DNA of 64,000 nt from Pseudoxanthomonas indica (GCF_900167565.1 NZ_FUZV01000002.1:1364001-1428000), one strand, 5' to 3'. Positions 18,673 to 28,918 are shown, counted from the first letter of the stretch. Notes: generated by a model from the letters alone, not told the origin. Numbers and translations are program-made.

Positions 18673-21600
18673 TCAGGCGCTGCGCTCGTTCTCCGGATGA
18701 TCCGGATCTTCCGGCGCATGGTCGTCGTTGTGGGCCATCGGCGTTTCGTTGGCTGCAACCTTCGGCGTGGGCACGGGATCGAACAGACCACGCGTCACCG
18801 ACGGCGGCGTATCCGCATCCAGGGCGAAGAACAGCGAACCAGTGGCGCCGCGCGAGACAGCCGTCGGCGGCGTTACCGCAGCCGGGGGCGCGCTCGGCGC
18901 CGCTGCAGCGGCATCTGCCGGTGAGGTCACAGCCTCGTCGGGCGCGGCCTCGACCACCGCCAGGCTGGCGGCTTCGGCAGGCGTTTCCACCTGCGCTTCG
19001 ACCACGGCCGGACGCTCGTCCGCGACCGGTGCGGCAACCGCTGATTCGACTTCCACCACCGGCGTGGCCGCTACTTCGCTGACAACGGGCCCGACGGATT
19101 GCGCCGCCTGGCTGACCGCTTCCGTACCTGCCTGCGCGGCCTGCTTCACCGTGGCGGCGATGTCGGCCTGCTGCTCCGGGTTGTGGGCCACGGCCGCCAC
19201 TTCGGCCTTGGCTTCTTCCACCACCTGCGCAACCGAGGTCGGCGTTTGTCCGGCGGCTGCCGCGATCACGGCCACGGCCGGCGCGGCGGCGCTTGCGGCA
19301 CGCGTTTCCGTGCGCGGCGGGGCCACATCGTCAAACTCGAACTCGGGCTGATGACGGGCGGGCGAGGGCGCGGCGGCATCGGTCGCCGGCGCAACGGCCA
19401 CGGCGTCCTGCTCGTCTTCGTCATCGCCTGCGTCGTTCAGATCGTCAGCCAGGGCTTCTTCGCCCAAGGCGGCGCCTTCGCCATTGCCGCGACGACGACG
19501 ACGACCACCGCGACGACCGCGACGGCGACGGCCCGTGCCGTCGGCATTGGCGGCATCGCTGGCTGCACCTTCGACGTGGGCGCTGACCGCGGCGGTTTCC
19601 ACGCTCACGGCCACGGCTTCACCCGCGTCGGGCGCGGCCGGTGCAGTCGCACGCTTGGCTTCCTCGGGAGCCACCGTCACCGGCTTGGGCGCGGTGACCG
19701 GCGCTTCGCTGGCGACCGTTGCGGCAACCACGCCAGCTGCTGCAGCGATCTGCTCAGGCTGCGGCTGTGTCTGCGGCTTGGGTGCCTGCTGCTCGCCACG
19801 GCTCTGCTCGCCGCGCGGCTTCTGGCCCTGCTGCTGCTTCTGCTGATTCTGCTGCTGTTTCTGGCCCTGGCCCTGGTTCTGACCCTGCGCCTGCTGCTTC
19901 TGCGGCTTGGGCTCGTTGCGCGGCTTCTGGTTCTGCTGCGGCTGCGCGTTCGCGTTGTTGCCCTGGCCCTTGTTGCGGCCTTCGTCGCGACGGGCGTTGG
20001 CGTTGCCGCCGCGGTTCTGGCCCTGCTGGCGGTTGTCACGACGCTGGTTGCGATCATTGCGGTCATTGCGACCGCTCTGACGTTGATCGCGCTCGCGCGG
20101 CGCCGGCGGCGCGACCGGCGCAGGTTGGGCACCCATCAAGCGCTTCAGCCAGCCGAACAGGCCACCGCTGGCGGCCGGAGCGGCCACGGCGACGGGCGCC
20201 GGCTGCGGTGCGGGCGCGGCTGCTACCGGTTCGCGCTCTTCGCGGATCGGCGCCGGCTGGCTGTGCTGCACATGGGTCACCGCAGGCGCAGCCGGAATGT
20301 TGAGCTGGGCCTTGGTCAGCGCGTGCACCGGCAACTTACGCGGCGTGCCGCGCTGGTAGCTCGGCTTGGCGGTTTCTTCGCCCAGCTCGTTCTCGCGCAC
20401 GCGGGTGACTTCGTAATGCGGGGTATGCAGCGCCTCGTCGGCGACGATGATGATCGGCGAGTCGTGGCGGGTTTCGATTTCGCGCAGCGCGCTGCGCTTT
20501 TCGTTGAGCAGGAAGTTGGCGATTTCCACCGGCGCCTGCACCAGCACCTGGCCGGTGTTTTCCTTCATCGCATGCTCTTCGGCTACGCGGATGATTGACA
20601 GCGACAGCGATTCCACGCTGCGCATGCGGCCGTGGCCGTCGCAACGCGGGCAGACGATCTGGCTGGACTCGCCGAGCGAGGGACGCAGGCGCTGGCGGCT
20701 CATTTCCATCAGGCCGAAGCGCGAGATGCGGCCCAGCTGCACGCGCGCGCGGTCGTACTTGAGCGCGTTCTGCAGGCGGTTCTCGACTTCGCGCTGGTGC
20801 TTGTTCGAGGACATGTCGATGAAGTCGATGACCACCAGGCCGCCCAGGTCACGCAGGCGCAGCTGGCGGGCCACTTCCTCGGCCGCTTCCAGGTTGGTGT
20901 GGAACGCGGTCTCCTCGATGTCGCCGCCCTTGGTGGCGCGCGCCGAGTTGACGTCGATGGCGGTCAGGGCTTCGGTCTGGTCGACCACGATCGAGCCGCC
21001 CGAGGGCAGGCGCACGTTACGCTCGTACGCGCCTTCGATCTGCGATTCGATCTGGAAGCGGTTGAACAGCGGGATGTCGTCCTTGTAATGCTTGAGCTTG
21101 CGCAGGCTTTGCGGCATCACCTGCGACATGAACTCATGCGCGGTCTCGTGCAGTTCTTCGGTGTCGACCAGGATTTCGCCGATGTCGGCACGCAGGTAGT
21201 CACGCAGGGCGCGCACGATCAGGCGCGATTCCTGGTAAATCAGGAACGGAGCGGGCTTGGTCAGGGCGGCTTCGGCGATGGTCTTCCAGACCTGCAGCAG
21301 GTAGTCCAGATCCCATTGCAGTTCTTCGGCATCGCGGCCAACGCCGGCGGTGCGGATGATCACGCCCATGTCGTCGGGGATGTTCAGCGCGTCCAGCGCC
21401 TTCTTCAGCTCGGCGCGGTCATCGCCCTCGATGCGCCGCGAAACGCCACCGGCGCTCGGCGAGTTGGGCATCAGCACCATGTAGCGGCCGGCCAGCGAGA
21501 TGAACGTGGTCAGGGCGGCGCCCTTGTTGCCGCGCTCATCCTTGTCAATCTGCACGACTACTTCCTGGCCTTCGCGCAACAGCTCGCGCAGGCCGGCCTT

Positions 21601-21855
21601 GTTGTGGTCGACGCCGGCCTGGAAATAATCGCGGGAGATTTCCTTCAGCGGCAGGAAGCCATGGCGATCCGCGCCATAGTCGACGAATGCGGCTTCGAGG
21701 GAGGGCTCAAGGCGGGTGATGCGGCCTTTGTAGATGTTGGACTTTTTCTGTTCCTTGGACGGCTGCTCGATATCGATGTCGTACAGGTTCTGTCCATCGA
21801 CGATGGCGACGCGCAGTTCTTCTGCCTGCGTCGCATTGATCAACATGCGTTTCAT
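18673..21855 (-). CDS. rne: Ribonuclease E
   Basis: A 1060-residue endoribonuclease and organiser of RNA degradation. The N-terminal catalytic half has the S1 domain (from about residue 36, [23 protein letters not shown]), the DNase-I-like part with catalytic aspartates in TAIDVNSAR and [12 protein letters not shown], and the Zn-link CPRCDGHG that joins the dimers. The C-terminal half is an unstructured scaffold. It has an Arg/Asn/Gln-rich RNA-binding stretch (about 670-790) and an acidic, Ala/Val-rich tail with an [14 protein letters not shown] block near 890. The start [10 protein letters not shown] is set by homology; the upstream frame is leader. Confidence 0.96.
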   Translation of the reverse strand: MKRMLINATQAEELRVAIVDGQNLYDIDIEQPSKEQKKSNIYKGRITRLEPSLEAAFVDYGADRHGFLPLKEISRDYFQAGVDHNKAGLRELLREGQEVVVQIDKDERGNKGAALTTFISLAGRYMVLMPNSPSAGGVSRRIEGDDRAELKKALDALNIPDDMGVIIRTAGVGRDAEELQWDLDYLLQVWKTIAEAALTKPAPFLIYQESRLIVRALRDYLRADIGEILVDTEELHETAHEFMSQVMPQSLRKLKHYKDDIPLFNRFQIESQIEGAYERNVRLPSGGSIVVDQTEALTAIDVNSARATKGGDIEETAFHTNLEAAEEVARQLRLRDLGGLVVIDFIDMSSNKHQREVENRLQNALKYDRARVQLGRISRFGLMEMSRQRLRPSLGESSQIVCPRCDGHGRMRSVESLSLSIIRVAEEHAMKENTGQVLVQAPVEIANFLLNEKRSALREIETRHDSPIIIVADEALHTPHYEVTRVRENELGEETAKPSYQRGTPRKLPVHALTKAQLNIPAAPAVTHVQHSQPAPIREEREPVAAAPAPQPAPVAVAAPAASGGLFGWLKRLMGAQPAPVAPPAPRERDQRQSGRNDRNDRNQRRDNRQQGQNRGGNANARRDEGRNKGQGNNANAQPQQNQKPRNEPKPQKQQAQGQNQGQGQKQQQNQQKQQQGQKPRGEQSRGEQQAPKPQTQPQPEQIAAAAGVVAATVASEAPVTAPKPVTVAPEEAKRATAPAAPDAGEAVAVSVETAAVSAHVEGAASDAANADGTGRRRRGRRGGRRRRRGNGEGAALGEEALADDLNDAGDDEDEQDAVAVAPATDAAAPSPARHQPEFEFDDVAPPRTETRAASAAAPAVAVIAAAAGQTPTSVAQVVEEAKAEVAAVAHNPEQQADIAATVKQAAQAGTEAVSQAAQSVGPVVSEVAATPVVEVESAVAAPVADERPAVVEAQVETPAEAASLAVVEAAPDEAVTSPADAAAAAPSAPPAAVTPPTAVSRGATGSLFFALDADTPPSVTRGLFDPVPTPKVAANETPMAHNDDHAPEDPDHPENERSA

Positions 21856-22272
21856 TGTGTGCGTTCCTCGCGCGCTACTACCGCGCGGAACGCCATGGCG
21901 TTTCGCCTCTGGAACGGTGCTCCACCCCTTGCGCAGGCGCAGCGGGGCAGGTTGGGTTTCCAGCGCTACGACACCACGGCAGGCCGCGGGAGCGCTTTTT
22001 CTACTAATTGGGTGTTGCGGGGCCGGCGGCAGCTTCCCAAAGTTTGGTGGCGCCGCGCGGGACATGTTCAGCCACGGATGCCGTCACGCATCCGGCGGTA
22101 TCCGAGTTCGCCGATGAGCCGCTAACATGGCCGCCCCGAGGGCGATGGCCGCGCACTTGCCGGAATCGCGGAGAGCTGGGCTTCTGGCCCACAGCCTGCT
22201 TCCAGACTGCGTAACTCCCTGCGAAATCAAACTCTTATCTCGCCCGCCGAGTGTAACAGAATAATAGTCACG
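21856..22272. other. Long rne-rluC divergent intergenic region (417 bases)
   Basis: It separates rne and rluC, which point away from each other. It must hold both promoters and the rne leader. Apart from the leader hairpins no clear sigma-70 pair was found by eye. Reading frames through it are not supported by codon use. Confidence 0.55.
21861..21893 (-). promoter_or_regulatory. Hairpin covering the rne ribosome-binding site
   Basis: On the rne mRNA strand GCGTTCC-GCGCG pairs with CGCGC-ga-GGAACGC, a 12-base-pair stem. It contains the GAGG Shine-Dalgarno element and ends 5 bases before the start codon. A second small hairpin (GGCG-AAA-CGCC, 21897-21907) precedes it. RNase E is known to limit its own synthesis through 5' leader structures in enterobacteria, and this stem is a plausible counterpart. 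Confidence 0.6.
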
Positions 22273-23247
22273 ATGACCGATAGCCCCCCCGTCAGTCCGG
22301 CCTCCGCCGGCAGCAAGTCCGCCGTGCGCATGGTCCGGGTTCCCGAAGACCGGGCTGGCCAACGGCTGGACAACTTCCTGCTGGGCCAGTTGAAGGGCGC
22401 GCCGCGCAGCCTGGTCTACAAGCTGGTCCGCAGCGGCCAGGTGCGGGTCAACGGCGGCCGGGCCAAGGCCGAGCGCAAGCTCGAGGCCGGCGATGAGATC
22501 CGGATTCCCCCCGTCAGTCTCGCTGAGGTTGGAGACAAGGCGCCGCCGCCGACCGGCTTCCTGCAGCGGATGGAAGCGGCCATCGTGTTCGAGGACGCCC
22601 GCCTGCTGGTGCTCAACAAGCCTTCGGGCGTGGCCAGCCATGGTGGCAGCGGCATCAGCCATGGCGCCATCGAAACCATGCGGGCGCTGCGGCCCAACCA
22701 GAGCCTGGAACTGGTGCACCGGCTGGATCGCGACACCTCGGGCCTGCTGATCATGGCCAAGAAGCGCTCGGCGCTGACCGAGCTGCAGGCGTTGATGCGC
22801 GAGGATGGCGGCATCCAGAAGCGCTACCTGACCCTGCTGATCGGGCGCATGCCCGACGGCGTGATGAGCGTGGACGCGCCGCTGCATGTGGGCCTGCGCC
22901 AGGGCGGCGAACGCCACGTGCAGGTCAATTCCGCGGGCAAGGCCTCACTGAGCCACTTCCGCGTGCTGGAACGTCGCGGCGGACATTCGTATTGCGAAGT
23001 GCGCATCGAGACCGGCCGCACCCACCAGATCCGCGTGCACGCCCAGCACATCGGTCACCCGGTCGCGGGCGATGACAAATATGGCGATGAACCGGTCAAC
23101 AAGCGCCTGCGCGATCAAGCCGGCCTGAAGCGGCTGTTCCTGCATGCGGCGTCGCTGCAGTTCTCGCTCGACGATGGCCGCACGCCTTACGTGCTCAACG
23201 CACCGCTGGCGCCGGAACTGGCCGAAGTGCTGGACCGCCTGGGCTGA
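22273..23247 (+). CDS. rluC: 23S rRNA pseudouridine synthase RluC
   Basis: A 324-residue enzyme that makes pseudouridines 955, 2504 and 2580 of 23S rRNA. An N-terminal S4 RNA-binding domain (about 22-85, GQRLDNFLLGQLKGAPRSLVYKLVRSGQVRVNGGR) precedes the RluA-type catalytic domain. Its active Asp is in HRLDRDTSGLLI; TGRTHQIRVHAQHIGHPVAGDDKYG is the family hallmark. The rne-rluC divergent pairing is conserved in gammaproteobacteria. Confidence 0.96.
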   Translation: MTDSPPVSPASAGSKSAVRMVRVPEDRAGQRLDNFLLGQLKGAPRSLVYKLVRSGQVRVNGGRAKAERKLEAGDEIRIPPVSLAEVGDKAPPPTGFLQRMEAAIVFEDARLLVLNKPSGVASHGGSGISHGAIETMRALRPNQSLELVHRLDRDTSGLLIMAKKRSALTELQALMREDGGIQKRYLTLLIGRMPDGVMSVDAPLHVGLRQGGERHVQVNSAGKASLSHFRVLERRGGHSYCEVRIETGRTHQIRVHAQHIGHPVAGDDKYGDEPVNKRLRDQAGLKRLFLHAASLQFSLDDGRTPYVLNAPLAPELAEVLDRLG

Positions 23248-23252
23248 TCGCC

Positions 23253-23672
23253 TTACTGGCTGGGCTTGGCGTCCAGGGCAAAGCACTCGTTCGGACGTTC
23301 GGCCGGCGGGGTGAAGTTCACCGGCACCTGGATGGTGGTCGCGGCGGCCTGGCCACCGCGGGTGGCTGGCTTGAACTTCCAGCCCTGCACGGCTTTCTGA
23401 GCGGCTTCATCCAGGCCGGCGTTGCCGCTGCTCTTGACCACCACGATGTCCGAGGTCGTGCCGTCGGCGCCGATGGTCACTTTCAGGGTGGACACGCCAC
23501 CCACGCCTTCGCAGGCCAGCGCAATCGGGTATTCCGGCGGCGGCGTATCGAGCGCGGCCACTTCGGTGGGGGCGGGCAGGGCCGGGGTGGGCGCCGACTG
23601 GCCACCGCAGGCGGACAGCAACAGCGTGGCGGCAACGGCGGTGAAGGGCACGGACAGGGACGGCAGCTTCAT
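23253..23672 (-). CDS. TonB-domain lipoprotein
   Basis: A 139-residue protein with a lipoprotein signal (VAATLLLSACGGQ, Cys near residue 22). A short Pro-rich linker leads to a TonB C-terminal-like domain: PPPEYPIALACEGVGGVSTLKVTIGADG, SSGNAGLDEAAQKAVQGWKFKPATRGG and QVPVNFTP. The residue after the lipid Cys is Gly, not the Asp that would retain it in the inner membrane, so an outer-membrane anchor is expected. It has Cys pairs that may form a disulfide. The gene starts 2 bases after the phhB stop, so the two are co-transcribed; the functional link is unknown. Confidence 0.75.
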   Translation of the reverse strand: MKLPSLSVPFTAVAATLLLSACGGQSAPTPALPAPTEVAALDTPPPEYPIALACEGVGGVSTLKVTIGADGTTSDIVVVKSSGNAGLDEAAQKAVQGWKFKPATRGGQAAATTIQVPVNFTPPAERPNECFALDAKPSQ

Positions 23673-23674
23673 GA

Positions 23675-24022
23675 TCAGGCTCCCGCGGCGAGCGCTTCGG
23701 CGCGCGCGGCACAGATGAAGTCGTTTTCGCTCAGGCCACCCACGTCGTGGGTGGAATAGCGGACTACGGCGCGATCGAAATGCACGCCCAGATCCGGGTG
23801 GTGATCTTCGTGGTTGGCCATGTACGCCAAGGCGTTCACGAACGCCATGGTCAGGTAGTAGTTCTTGAAGTGGAAGGTCTTGCTGAGCGCGTGGCCGTCT
23901 TCCACCAGTTCCCAACCCGGCAGTTCCGGCAACAGTTCGGCAATGCGGGCCTGGCCCAGACGGTGTTCGCTTCCCCGTACCGGCACGCAATGGGCCTGGG
24001 CAAGCGGTATCAGATCGGTCAT
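23675..24022 (-). CDS. phhB: 4a-hydroxytetrahydrobiopterin dehydratase
   Basis: A 115-residue enzyme that recycles the pterin cofactor of phenylalanine hydroxylase. The family signature is [52 protein letters not shown], with three active-site histidines in the HEDHHP region. The start [16 protein letters not shown] is typical. In many bacteria phhB lies beside phhA; no phhA is in this window. It lies in one transcript with the TonB-domain lipoprotein and is divergent from nfuA. Confidence 0.95.
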   Translation of the reverse strand: MTDLIPLAQAHCVPVRGSEHRLGQARIAELLPELPGWELVEDGHALSKTFHFKNYYLTMAFVNALAYMANHEDHHPDLGVHFDRAVVRYSTHDVGGLSENDFICAARAEALAAGA

Positions 24023-24109
24023 GCATTCCTCCCTCTGGCCAGCTTGACGCCGGCTCACGCTACTATGACGTCCACATCCCGCCCAGAGGCGGGGAGCTAG
24101 AATACCCGC

Positions 24110-24706
24110 ATGATCCAGATTTCCGACAGCGCGCAGGCGCATTTCCGCAAATTGATTGAACGCGAGGCGTTGCCTGGCCTGGGCGTACGCCTGAGCGCGG
24201 TACATCCCGGCACGGCCCGCGCCGATGCCCGGCTGGAATTTGCCGAGCCGCGCGATCTGGCTGGCGATGAGTGGGCGGTGGATTGCGACGGCTTCACCGT
24301 CTATGTGGCTGCCGACAGCGTGGCCTGGCTGGACGGCGCGGAAATCGACTACGTGTTCCAGGGCGCCAGCACCCAGCTGACCATCAAGGCGCCCAAGATC
24401 AAGGGCGAAGCGCCGACCGACTCGGCCTCGCTGGTGGATCGCGTGCGCTGGGTGGTGGAGAACGAAGTCAATCCGCAACTGGCCCAGCACAAGGGCAAGG
24501 TCGCGGTGGAAGAAGTGACCGGCGATGGCGTGGTCTACCTGCGCTTCGGCGGCGGCTGCCACGGCTGTGGCATGGCCGACGTCACCCTCAAGCAGGGCAT
24601 CGAGAAGACCCTGATGGCGCGGGTTCCCGGAGTGACCGCGGTGCGTGATGCAACGGATCACGCCACCGGCGACGCGCCGTACATGCCCCGCGGCAACGCG
24701 GCCTGA
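24110..24706 (+). CDS. nfuA: Fe/S biogenesis protein NfuA
   Basis: A 198-residue Fe-S carrier. The N-terminal half is a degenerate A-type (HesB/IscA-like) domain without the three Cys ligands ([26 protein letters not shown]). The C-terminal Nfu domain has the cluster-binding CxxC motif in [18 protein letters not shown]. It receives clusters and delivers them to client proteins under stress. A TAGAAT hexamer ends only 6 bases before the ATG and no ribosome site is visible, so the mRNA could be leaderless. The next gene starts 14 bases downstream on the same strand. Confidence 0.96.
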   Translation: MIQISDSAQAHFRKLIEREALPGLGVRLSAVHPGTARADARLEFAEPRDLAGDEWAVDCDGFTVYVAADSVAWLDGAEIDYVFQGASTQLTIKAPKIKGEAPTDSASLVDRVRWVVENEVNPQLAQHKGKVAVEEVTGDGVVYLRFGGGCHGCGMADVTLKQGIEKTLMARVPGVTAVRDATDHATGDAPYMPRGNAA

Positions 24707-24720
24707 CGAAGCCAGCGCCG

Positions 24721-26472
24721 GTGACGCGAGCCGCCGAACTCATCATCCAGGCGCTGCTGCCGCGCAAGCCGGCCCCCGTGGTGGAACGCAAGACGGGCCT
24801 GCCTTATGGCTGGGGCCTGTGGCTGCGCGCCTTGCCGGAAACCCAAGGCCGTATCTCGCGCGACAAATCCGAGGCAATCGTCCGCGATCTGACCTTGCGT
24901 CCGCTGCCTGCGCGCGGCGGCGCGATCGCGCCGCACCTGGGATTCTGGTCGGCGCTGCGCACCTTGTTCTATCAGCAGTGGGAAGCGCCGCTGCGCGAAG
25001 AACGCGGCACGCGCTGGTTGTCAGGCGTGGTCAGCCTGCTGATGCATCTGCTGTTCGTGTTGCTGCTGATCTGGGTGGCCGTGGTGAAACTGCCGCCGCC
25101 TCCCGAAGCGGCGGGCGACAGCAGTCGCGTGCAGGTGGAATACATCGGTCGCGGCACGCCGGCCGAGGAGGGCGGTGGCGCACCCGACGTCGCCGGGCAG
25201 GCTGCGCCGCGCCAGCCGACCGCCGCCACGCCCACCGCTGCCGCCAGCAGCGAAGCAGGCGGTGACACGGTCGAAGCACCCACCCCGATCACTCTGCCGG
25301 AATTCGTGCCGCCTTCGCCCACGCTCAGTGCCGAGACGCCGCAAGTGCGCGAACGCAGCGTGGCCGAGCCGGAGATTCCGCCGCCGCAGCCGGTGCAGGT
25401 GACCGAAACGCCGGTGGCCACCCAGGACTATGTGCTGAGCGCGCCCAACGTGCGCACCGACGCCCTCCGCACGCCCGTGGTCACGCCACGCGAAGCCAGC
25501 GTGCAGCAGCGCGAAGTCGTGGTATTGCCGACGCCGCAGGCGCCGCGCGTCACCCGCGAAACGCCGATCCAGACGCGCCCGGTCGATCGCCCGATCGCAC
25601 AGGTGCAGGAGCGCGAAGTATCCGCGCCCTTGCCGCAGGTGCGCGCCACCGAAATTCCCAGCCGCATTGCGCCGGTGCGCGAGATCAACGCGCCCACCGC
25701 AGCGGTGCGCGAACGTGCGGTGGCCACTCCAAACCCGGCACCCGCCGTCGCTGCAGCACCGGCACCGGCCGCGTCGACCAGCCCCGCGGCGCCTGCGCCT
25801 GCCAGCGCCGCCACAAGTTCGCCCGCAGCTTCCACCGGTACGGCCGCCACTGCCGCACCGGTGCCGAACACGGGCAGCGGACAGTCTTCGACCACCAGCG
25901 CCACGCCTTCGCCGCGCGGCAACCAGCCCGGCGCGCGCAACGCCGGGCCGGCGCCGGCGGATCGCAGCGGCGGCTGGAACACGCCGGTCAAGGGCGATGA
26001 TTGGGGCGCATCCAAGCGCAACGTCGCCGGCGACAGTGGCGCCAATGCCGGCCAGGCGCCGGGCTTGTTCAATGCCGACGGCAGCGTGCGCTTGCCGGGT
26101 ACCGCTGGCAGCGGCAATGACACCAGCGCGGATCGCGGTGCGCCCGGCGGCGATTTCGACAAGTGGACGCGCGAACAGATTGATCGCTCGGGTACCTGGC
26201 TGCAGCGTCCGCCGTACGACTACACACCCACTTCGCTGGACAAGTACTGGGTGCCCAACGAGTCGCTGCTGGCCGAGTGGGTGCGCCGCAACGTGCGCGA
26301 GGCGAGCATTCCGATTCCCGGCACCAACAAGAAGATCAAGTGCGTGATCTCGGTGCTGCAACTGGGCGGCGGCTGCGGCCTGGTCGATCCCAACCTCAAC
26401 GAGCAGCCGCCTTCGTCGCGGCCGCCACCGGAGATTCCGGTCAAGCGCAATCCGATTCCGACCGACTCCTAG
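24721..26472 (+). CDS. Transmembrane repetitive protein of unknown function
   Basis: A 583-residue protein from a GTG start 14 bases after nfuA. An approximately 100-residue cytoplasmic N-terminus precedes one membrane helix (about 100-123, [22 protein letters not shown]). A long low-complexity periplasmic region then follows, with degenerate repeats of the type VxxREVxxPxPQxR (about 190-345) and an Ala/Ser/Pro stretch (about 345-390). The C-terminal 80 residues look globular: [27 protein letters not shown] and two Cys in [15 protein letters not shown]. The layout recalls TonB/TolA-like transenvelope proteins. A family of this name exists in Xanthomonads; no function is established. Confidence 0.75.
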   Translation: MTRAAELIIQALLPRKPAPVVERKTGLPYGWGLWLRALPETQGRISRDKSEAIVRDLTLRPLPARGGAIAPHLGFWSALRTLFYQQWEAPLREERGTRWLSGVVSLLMHLLFVLLLIWVAVVKLPPPPEAAGDSSRVQVEYIGRGTPAEEGGGAPDVAGQAAPRQPTAATPTAAASSEAGGDTVEAPTPITLPEFVPPSPTLSAETPQVRERSVAEPEIPPPQPVQVTETPVATQDYVLSAPNVRTDALRTPVVTPREASVQQREVVVLPTPQAPRVTRETPIQTRPVDRPIAQVQEREVSAPLPQVRATEIPSRIAPVREINAPTAAVRERAVATPNPAPAVAAAPAPAASTSPAAPAPASAATSSPAASTGTAATAAPVPNTGSGQSSTTSATPSPRGNQPGARNAGPAPADRSGGWNTPVKGDDWGASKRNVAGDSGANAGQAPGLFNADGSVRLPGTAGSGNDTSADRGAPGGDFDKWTREQIDRSGTWLQRPPYDYTPTSLDKYWVPNESLLAEWVRRNVREASIPIPGTNKKIKCVISVLQLGGGCGLVDPNLNEQPPSSRPPPEIPVKRNPIPTDS

Positions 26473-26479
26473 GCAGCCG

Positions 26480-26526
26480 TCCCCTCGTCCGGCGCTGCGC
26501 GCCACCTTCTCCCGGCAGGAGAAGGG
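26480..26526. repeat. REP-like palindromic element
   Basis: Two adjacent hairpins, GGCGC-tgc-GCGCC and CTTCTCC-cggca-GGAGAAG, inside a CCCCTCGTCC...GGAGAAGGG context. This is the common form of repetitive extragenic palindrome seen between genes in high-GC Proteobacteria. It lies after the transmembrane repetitive protein gene. Confidence 0.6.
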
Positions 26527-26538
26527 AGCAGCAAAAAC

Positions 26539-26566
26539 AAAAACGGAGCCTTGCGGCTCCGTTTTT
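26539..26566. terminator. Bidirectional intrinsic terminator
   Basis: A perfect inverted repeat AAAAACGGAGCC-ttgc-GGCTCCGTTTTT. It can end the nfuA-side transcript on the plus strand and the cytochrome c genes on the minus strand. Confidence 0.92.
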
Positions 26567-26585
26567 CTTCCAGCAGAACGCTGAC

Positions 26586-27053
26586 TCAGTGCGGGTGGAT
26601 GTCGTGCACGCCGTGCAGGTCGCGCAGCTTGCGTTCCTGCGAACCGAAGTACGCGGCCAGGTCCGAGATGTCCTGATCGCTCAGGCCAGCGGCCTGCGGC
26701 GACATCAGCGCATGCTGGCGATCGCCGGCGCGATACGCCTGCAGCGCATGCGCCAGGTAATCGGCGTACTGGCCACCCAGCTTGGGATAGGTGCCGTCGA
26801 TCGGGGCATTGCCGGCGGCGCCATGGCAATCCACGCAGCTCTGGCCGGTGGCCTTGCCCTTGGCCTTGGCCAGTTGCTCGCCGTTGGCGATGCGACCGTG
26901 CGGCAGGCCGGCGGAAGAACTGGAACCGTGTTCGCCACTGGCGTGGCCGGGATCGGTGGCGGCCGATTCCGCATTCGGATTCGAACAGGCCGACAGTGCG
27001 ATGGCAGCGAGCAGGGCGATGGCTAGACGCTGGGCGTGCTTGGCGTTGGGCAT
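26586..27053 (-). CDS. c-type cytochrome lipoprotein, monohaem
   Basis: A 155-residue protein with a lipoprotein signal (LAIALLAAIALSACSNP). It has a single haem-attachment motif CVDCH (about residues 74-78) and a likely axial Met in ALMSPQAAGLSDQDISDLAAYF. The pattern matches one half of cytochrome c4/c5-type electron carriers that feed terminal oxidases or nitrate-type reductases. It is 7 bases downstream of a second monohaem cytochrome gene, so the pair probably acts together, like a split dihaem c4. A His-rich C-terminus (LHGVHDIHPH) is unusual and could bind metal. Confidence 0.88.
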   Translation of the reverse strand: MPNAKHAQRLAIALLAAIALSACSNPNAESAATDPGHASGEHGSSSSAGLPHGRIANGEQLAKAKGKATGQSCVDCHGAAGNAPIDGTYPKLGGQYADYLAHALQAYRAGDRQHALMSPQAAGLSDQDISDLAAYFGSQERKLRDLHGVHDIHPH

Positions 27054-27060
27054 GTTCGGA

Positions 27061-27468
27061 TTACTTGACGGTGGAAAGGAAGGCGGCGATGTCGGCGATG
27101 TCCTGCTCAGAGAAGCTCTGGGACTGCGCCTGCATGGTCGGGTGCTTGCGGTTGCCGTTCTTGTATTCGGTCAGCGCCTGCTGCAGGTACTCGGCCGACT
27201 GGCCACCGATGCGCGGCACGTGGTAGTTCGGGTACGCGTTCTTGTAGCCCTCGATACCGTGGCAGCCCTGGCAGGTGTAGGTCAGGGTGCGACCGCGATC
27301 GGCATCACCGACGGGGGCAGCGGGGGCGGCCGGAGCGGCGGCGGCGGGAGCTGCGGCCGGGGCGGCAGCAGGCGCCGGAGCGGCAGCGGGGGTCTGGGCG
27401 GTCAAGGCTGCTGCCGGGAGGGCAATGGCCAAAGCAAGGCAAGCGGCGAGCGGAAGCGGTCGCATCAT
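27061..27468 (-). CDS. Periplasmic c-type cytochrome, monohaem
   Basis: A 135-residue protein with a cleavable signal peptide (LPLAACLALAIALPAAALTAQ), then a 30-residue Ala/Pro linker and one cytochrome c domain. Haem binds at CQGCH (about 66-70) and the sixth ligand is probably the Met of HPTMQAQSQSFSEQDIADIAAFL. It is the first gene of a two-cytochrome operon. A TATACT hexamer on the minus strand at 27532-27537 could be its -10 box. The electron partner is not known. Confidence 0.88.
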   Translation of the reverse strand: MMRPLPLAACLALAIALPAAALTAQTPAAAPAPAAAPAAAPAAAAPAAPAAPVGDADRGRTLTYTCQGCHGIEGYKNAYPNYHVPRIGGQSAEYLQQALTEYKNGNRKHPTMQAQSQSFSEQDIADIAAFLSTVK

Positions 27469-27776
27469 GTCGTTAATCCGGGACTCTCATTTGCGCGCGC
27501 CACGTCCAATCCGGGGCGCTTGGCTGGGCGGAGTATAGCGTGAGGCTCATAACACCCGCCATCCGCCGAACGGTGCGCCGCCGAAGCGGCCAGGTAGCAC
27601 GCTCGCGATCACGCCTTTGGTCAGCACGCGCCACGCGTGCAAACGTGCCTGCAACGGCCGCGCATATAGCAGGCATCACTGACGCTAGTCACCATGACCT
27701 TCGGCGCATGAAGTGTCATCCCGGGGTGATATACCTTGATACAACACCTAAACAACTCCACCACGGCCCACCACCC
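27469..27776. other. Divergent promoter region between cytochromes c and the RND operon
   Basis: A 308-base region with no gene. It must hold the promoters of both the cytochrome operon (possible TATACT at 27532-27537, minus strand) and the efflux operon. For the latter, a TGATATACCTTGATACAAC stretch at about 27727-27745 is AT-rich and could be the promoter or an operator. No regulator gene is adjacent. Confidence 0.4.
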
Positions 27777-28918
27777 ATGTCCCGAGCCCACCCACAATCC
27801 GGTCGCACCTACCTGCGCCTAGCGCTCTTGCCCGCCCTGTGCGGCATGTTGGTCCTGTCCGCCTGCAAGGGCGGTGGCCCGGCCGAAGAGGCCAAGGCCA
27901 GCAATGGCGAAGCGGCCGCCAAGGAAGTCGACGCCGTGCCGGTCGAGGCCGTCAAGGCCAGCCGTCGCCCGGTGGCGGCCAGCTACACCGGCACTGCCGC
28001 GCTGGAACCGCGTGGCGAAGCCCAGGTGGTGGCCAAGACCTCGGGCGTGGCGCTCAACGTGATGGTCGAGGAAGGCCAGCACGTCAGCGCCGGCCAGCCG
28101 CTGGTGCGGCTGGATCCGGATCGCGCGCGCCTGAGCCTGGCGCAGACCGAAGCGACCATGCGCAAGCTGGAAAACAACTATCGCCGCGCCACCCAGCTGG
28201 TGGGCCAGCAGATGGTCAGCGCCAATGAAGTGGACCAGATCAAGTACGACCTGGAAAACGCCCGCGCGCAATACAACATGATGAAGCTGGAACTGTCGTA
28301 CACCACGGTGGTGGCGCCGATTTCCGGCGTGATCGCCTCGCGTTCGATCAAGACCGGCAACTTCGTCCAGATCAACACGCCGATCTTCCGCATCGTCGAC
28401 AACTCGCAGCTGGAAGCCACGCTGAGCGTGCCCGAGCGTGAACTGTCCACGCTCAAGGCCGGCCAGCCGGTGGTGATGCGCGTCGACGCACTGCCGGGCA
28501 AGACCTTTGAAGGCAAGGTGGATCGCGTGGCGCCGGTAGTGGATTCCGGCAGCGGCACCTTCCGCGTGATCACCGCCTTCACCGATGGCGGCATTCTGCA
28601 GCCCGGCATGTTCGGCCGCATCCGCATCGACTACGACCAGCGCGCCGATGCCCTGGTGGTGCCGCGCGTGGCGTTGCTCGATGACGGCGACCCGGCGGTG
28701 TTCGTGGTGCGCGAAGGCAAGGCCACCCGGGTGCCGGTCAAGCTGGGTTACGCCGACGGCGAATGGCTGGAAATCCGCGAAGGCCTGAAGGTCGGCGACC
28801 GCGTGGTCACCGCCGGCAAGGTCGCGCTGCGTGACGGCACCGCCGTGCAGGTGATTGGCGATCCGCAACCCAAGGCCGTGGCCAAGGCCGGTGACGACAA
28901 GAAAGAAGGCAAGCGCTG

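Noticed and set aside
20632..22125. Plus-strand frame of 497 codons opposite rne
   Set aside because: It overlaps the catalytic part of RNase E in antisense and starts in no credible context; the product has no motif.
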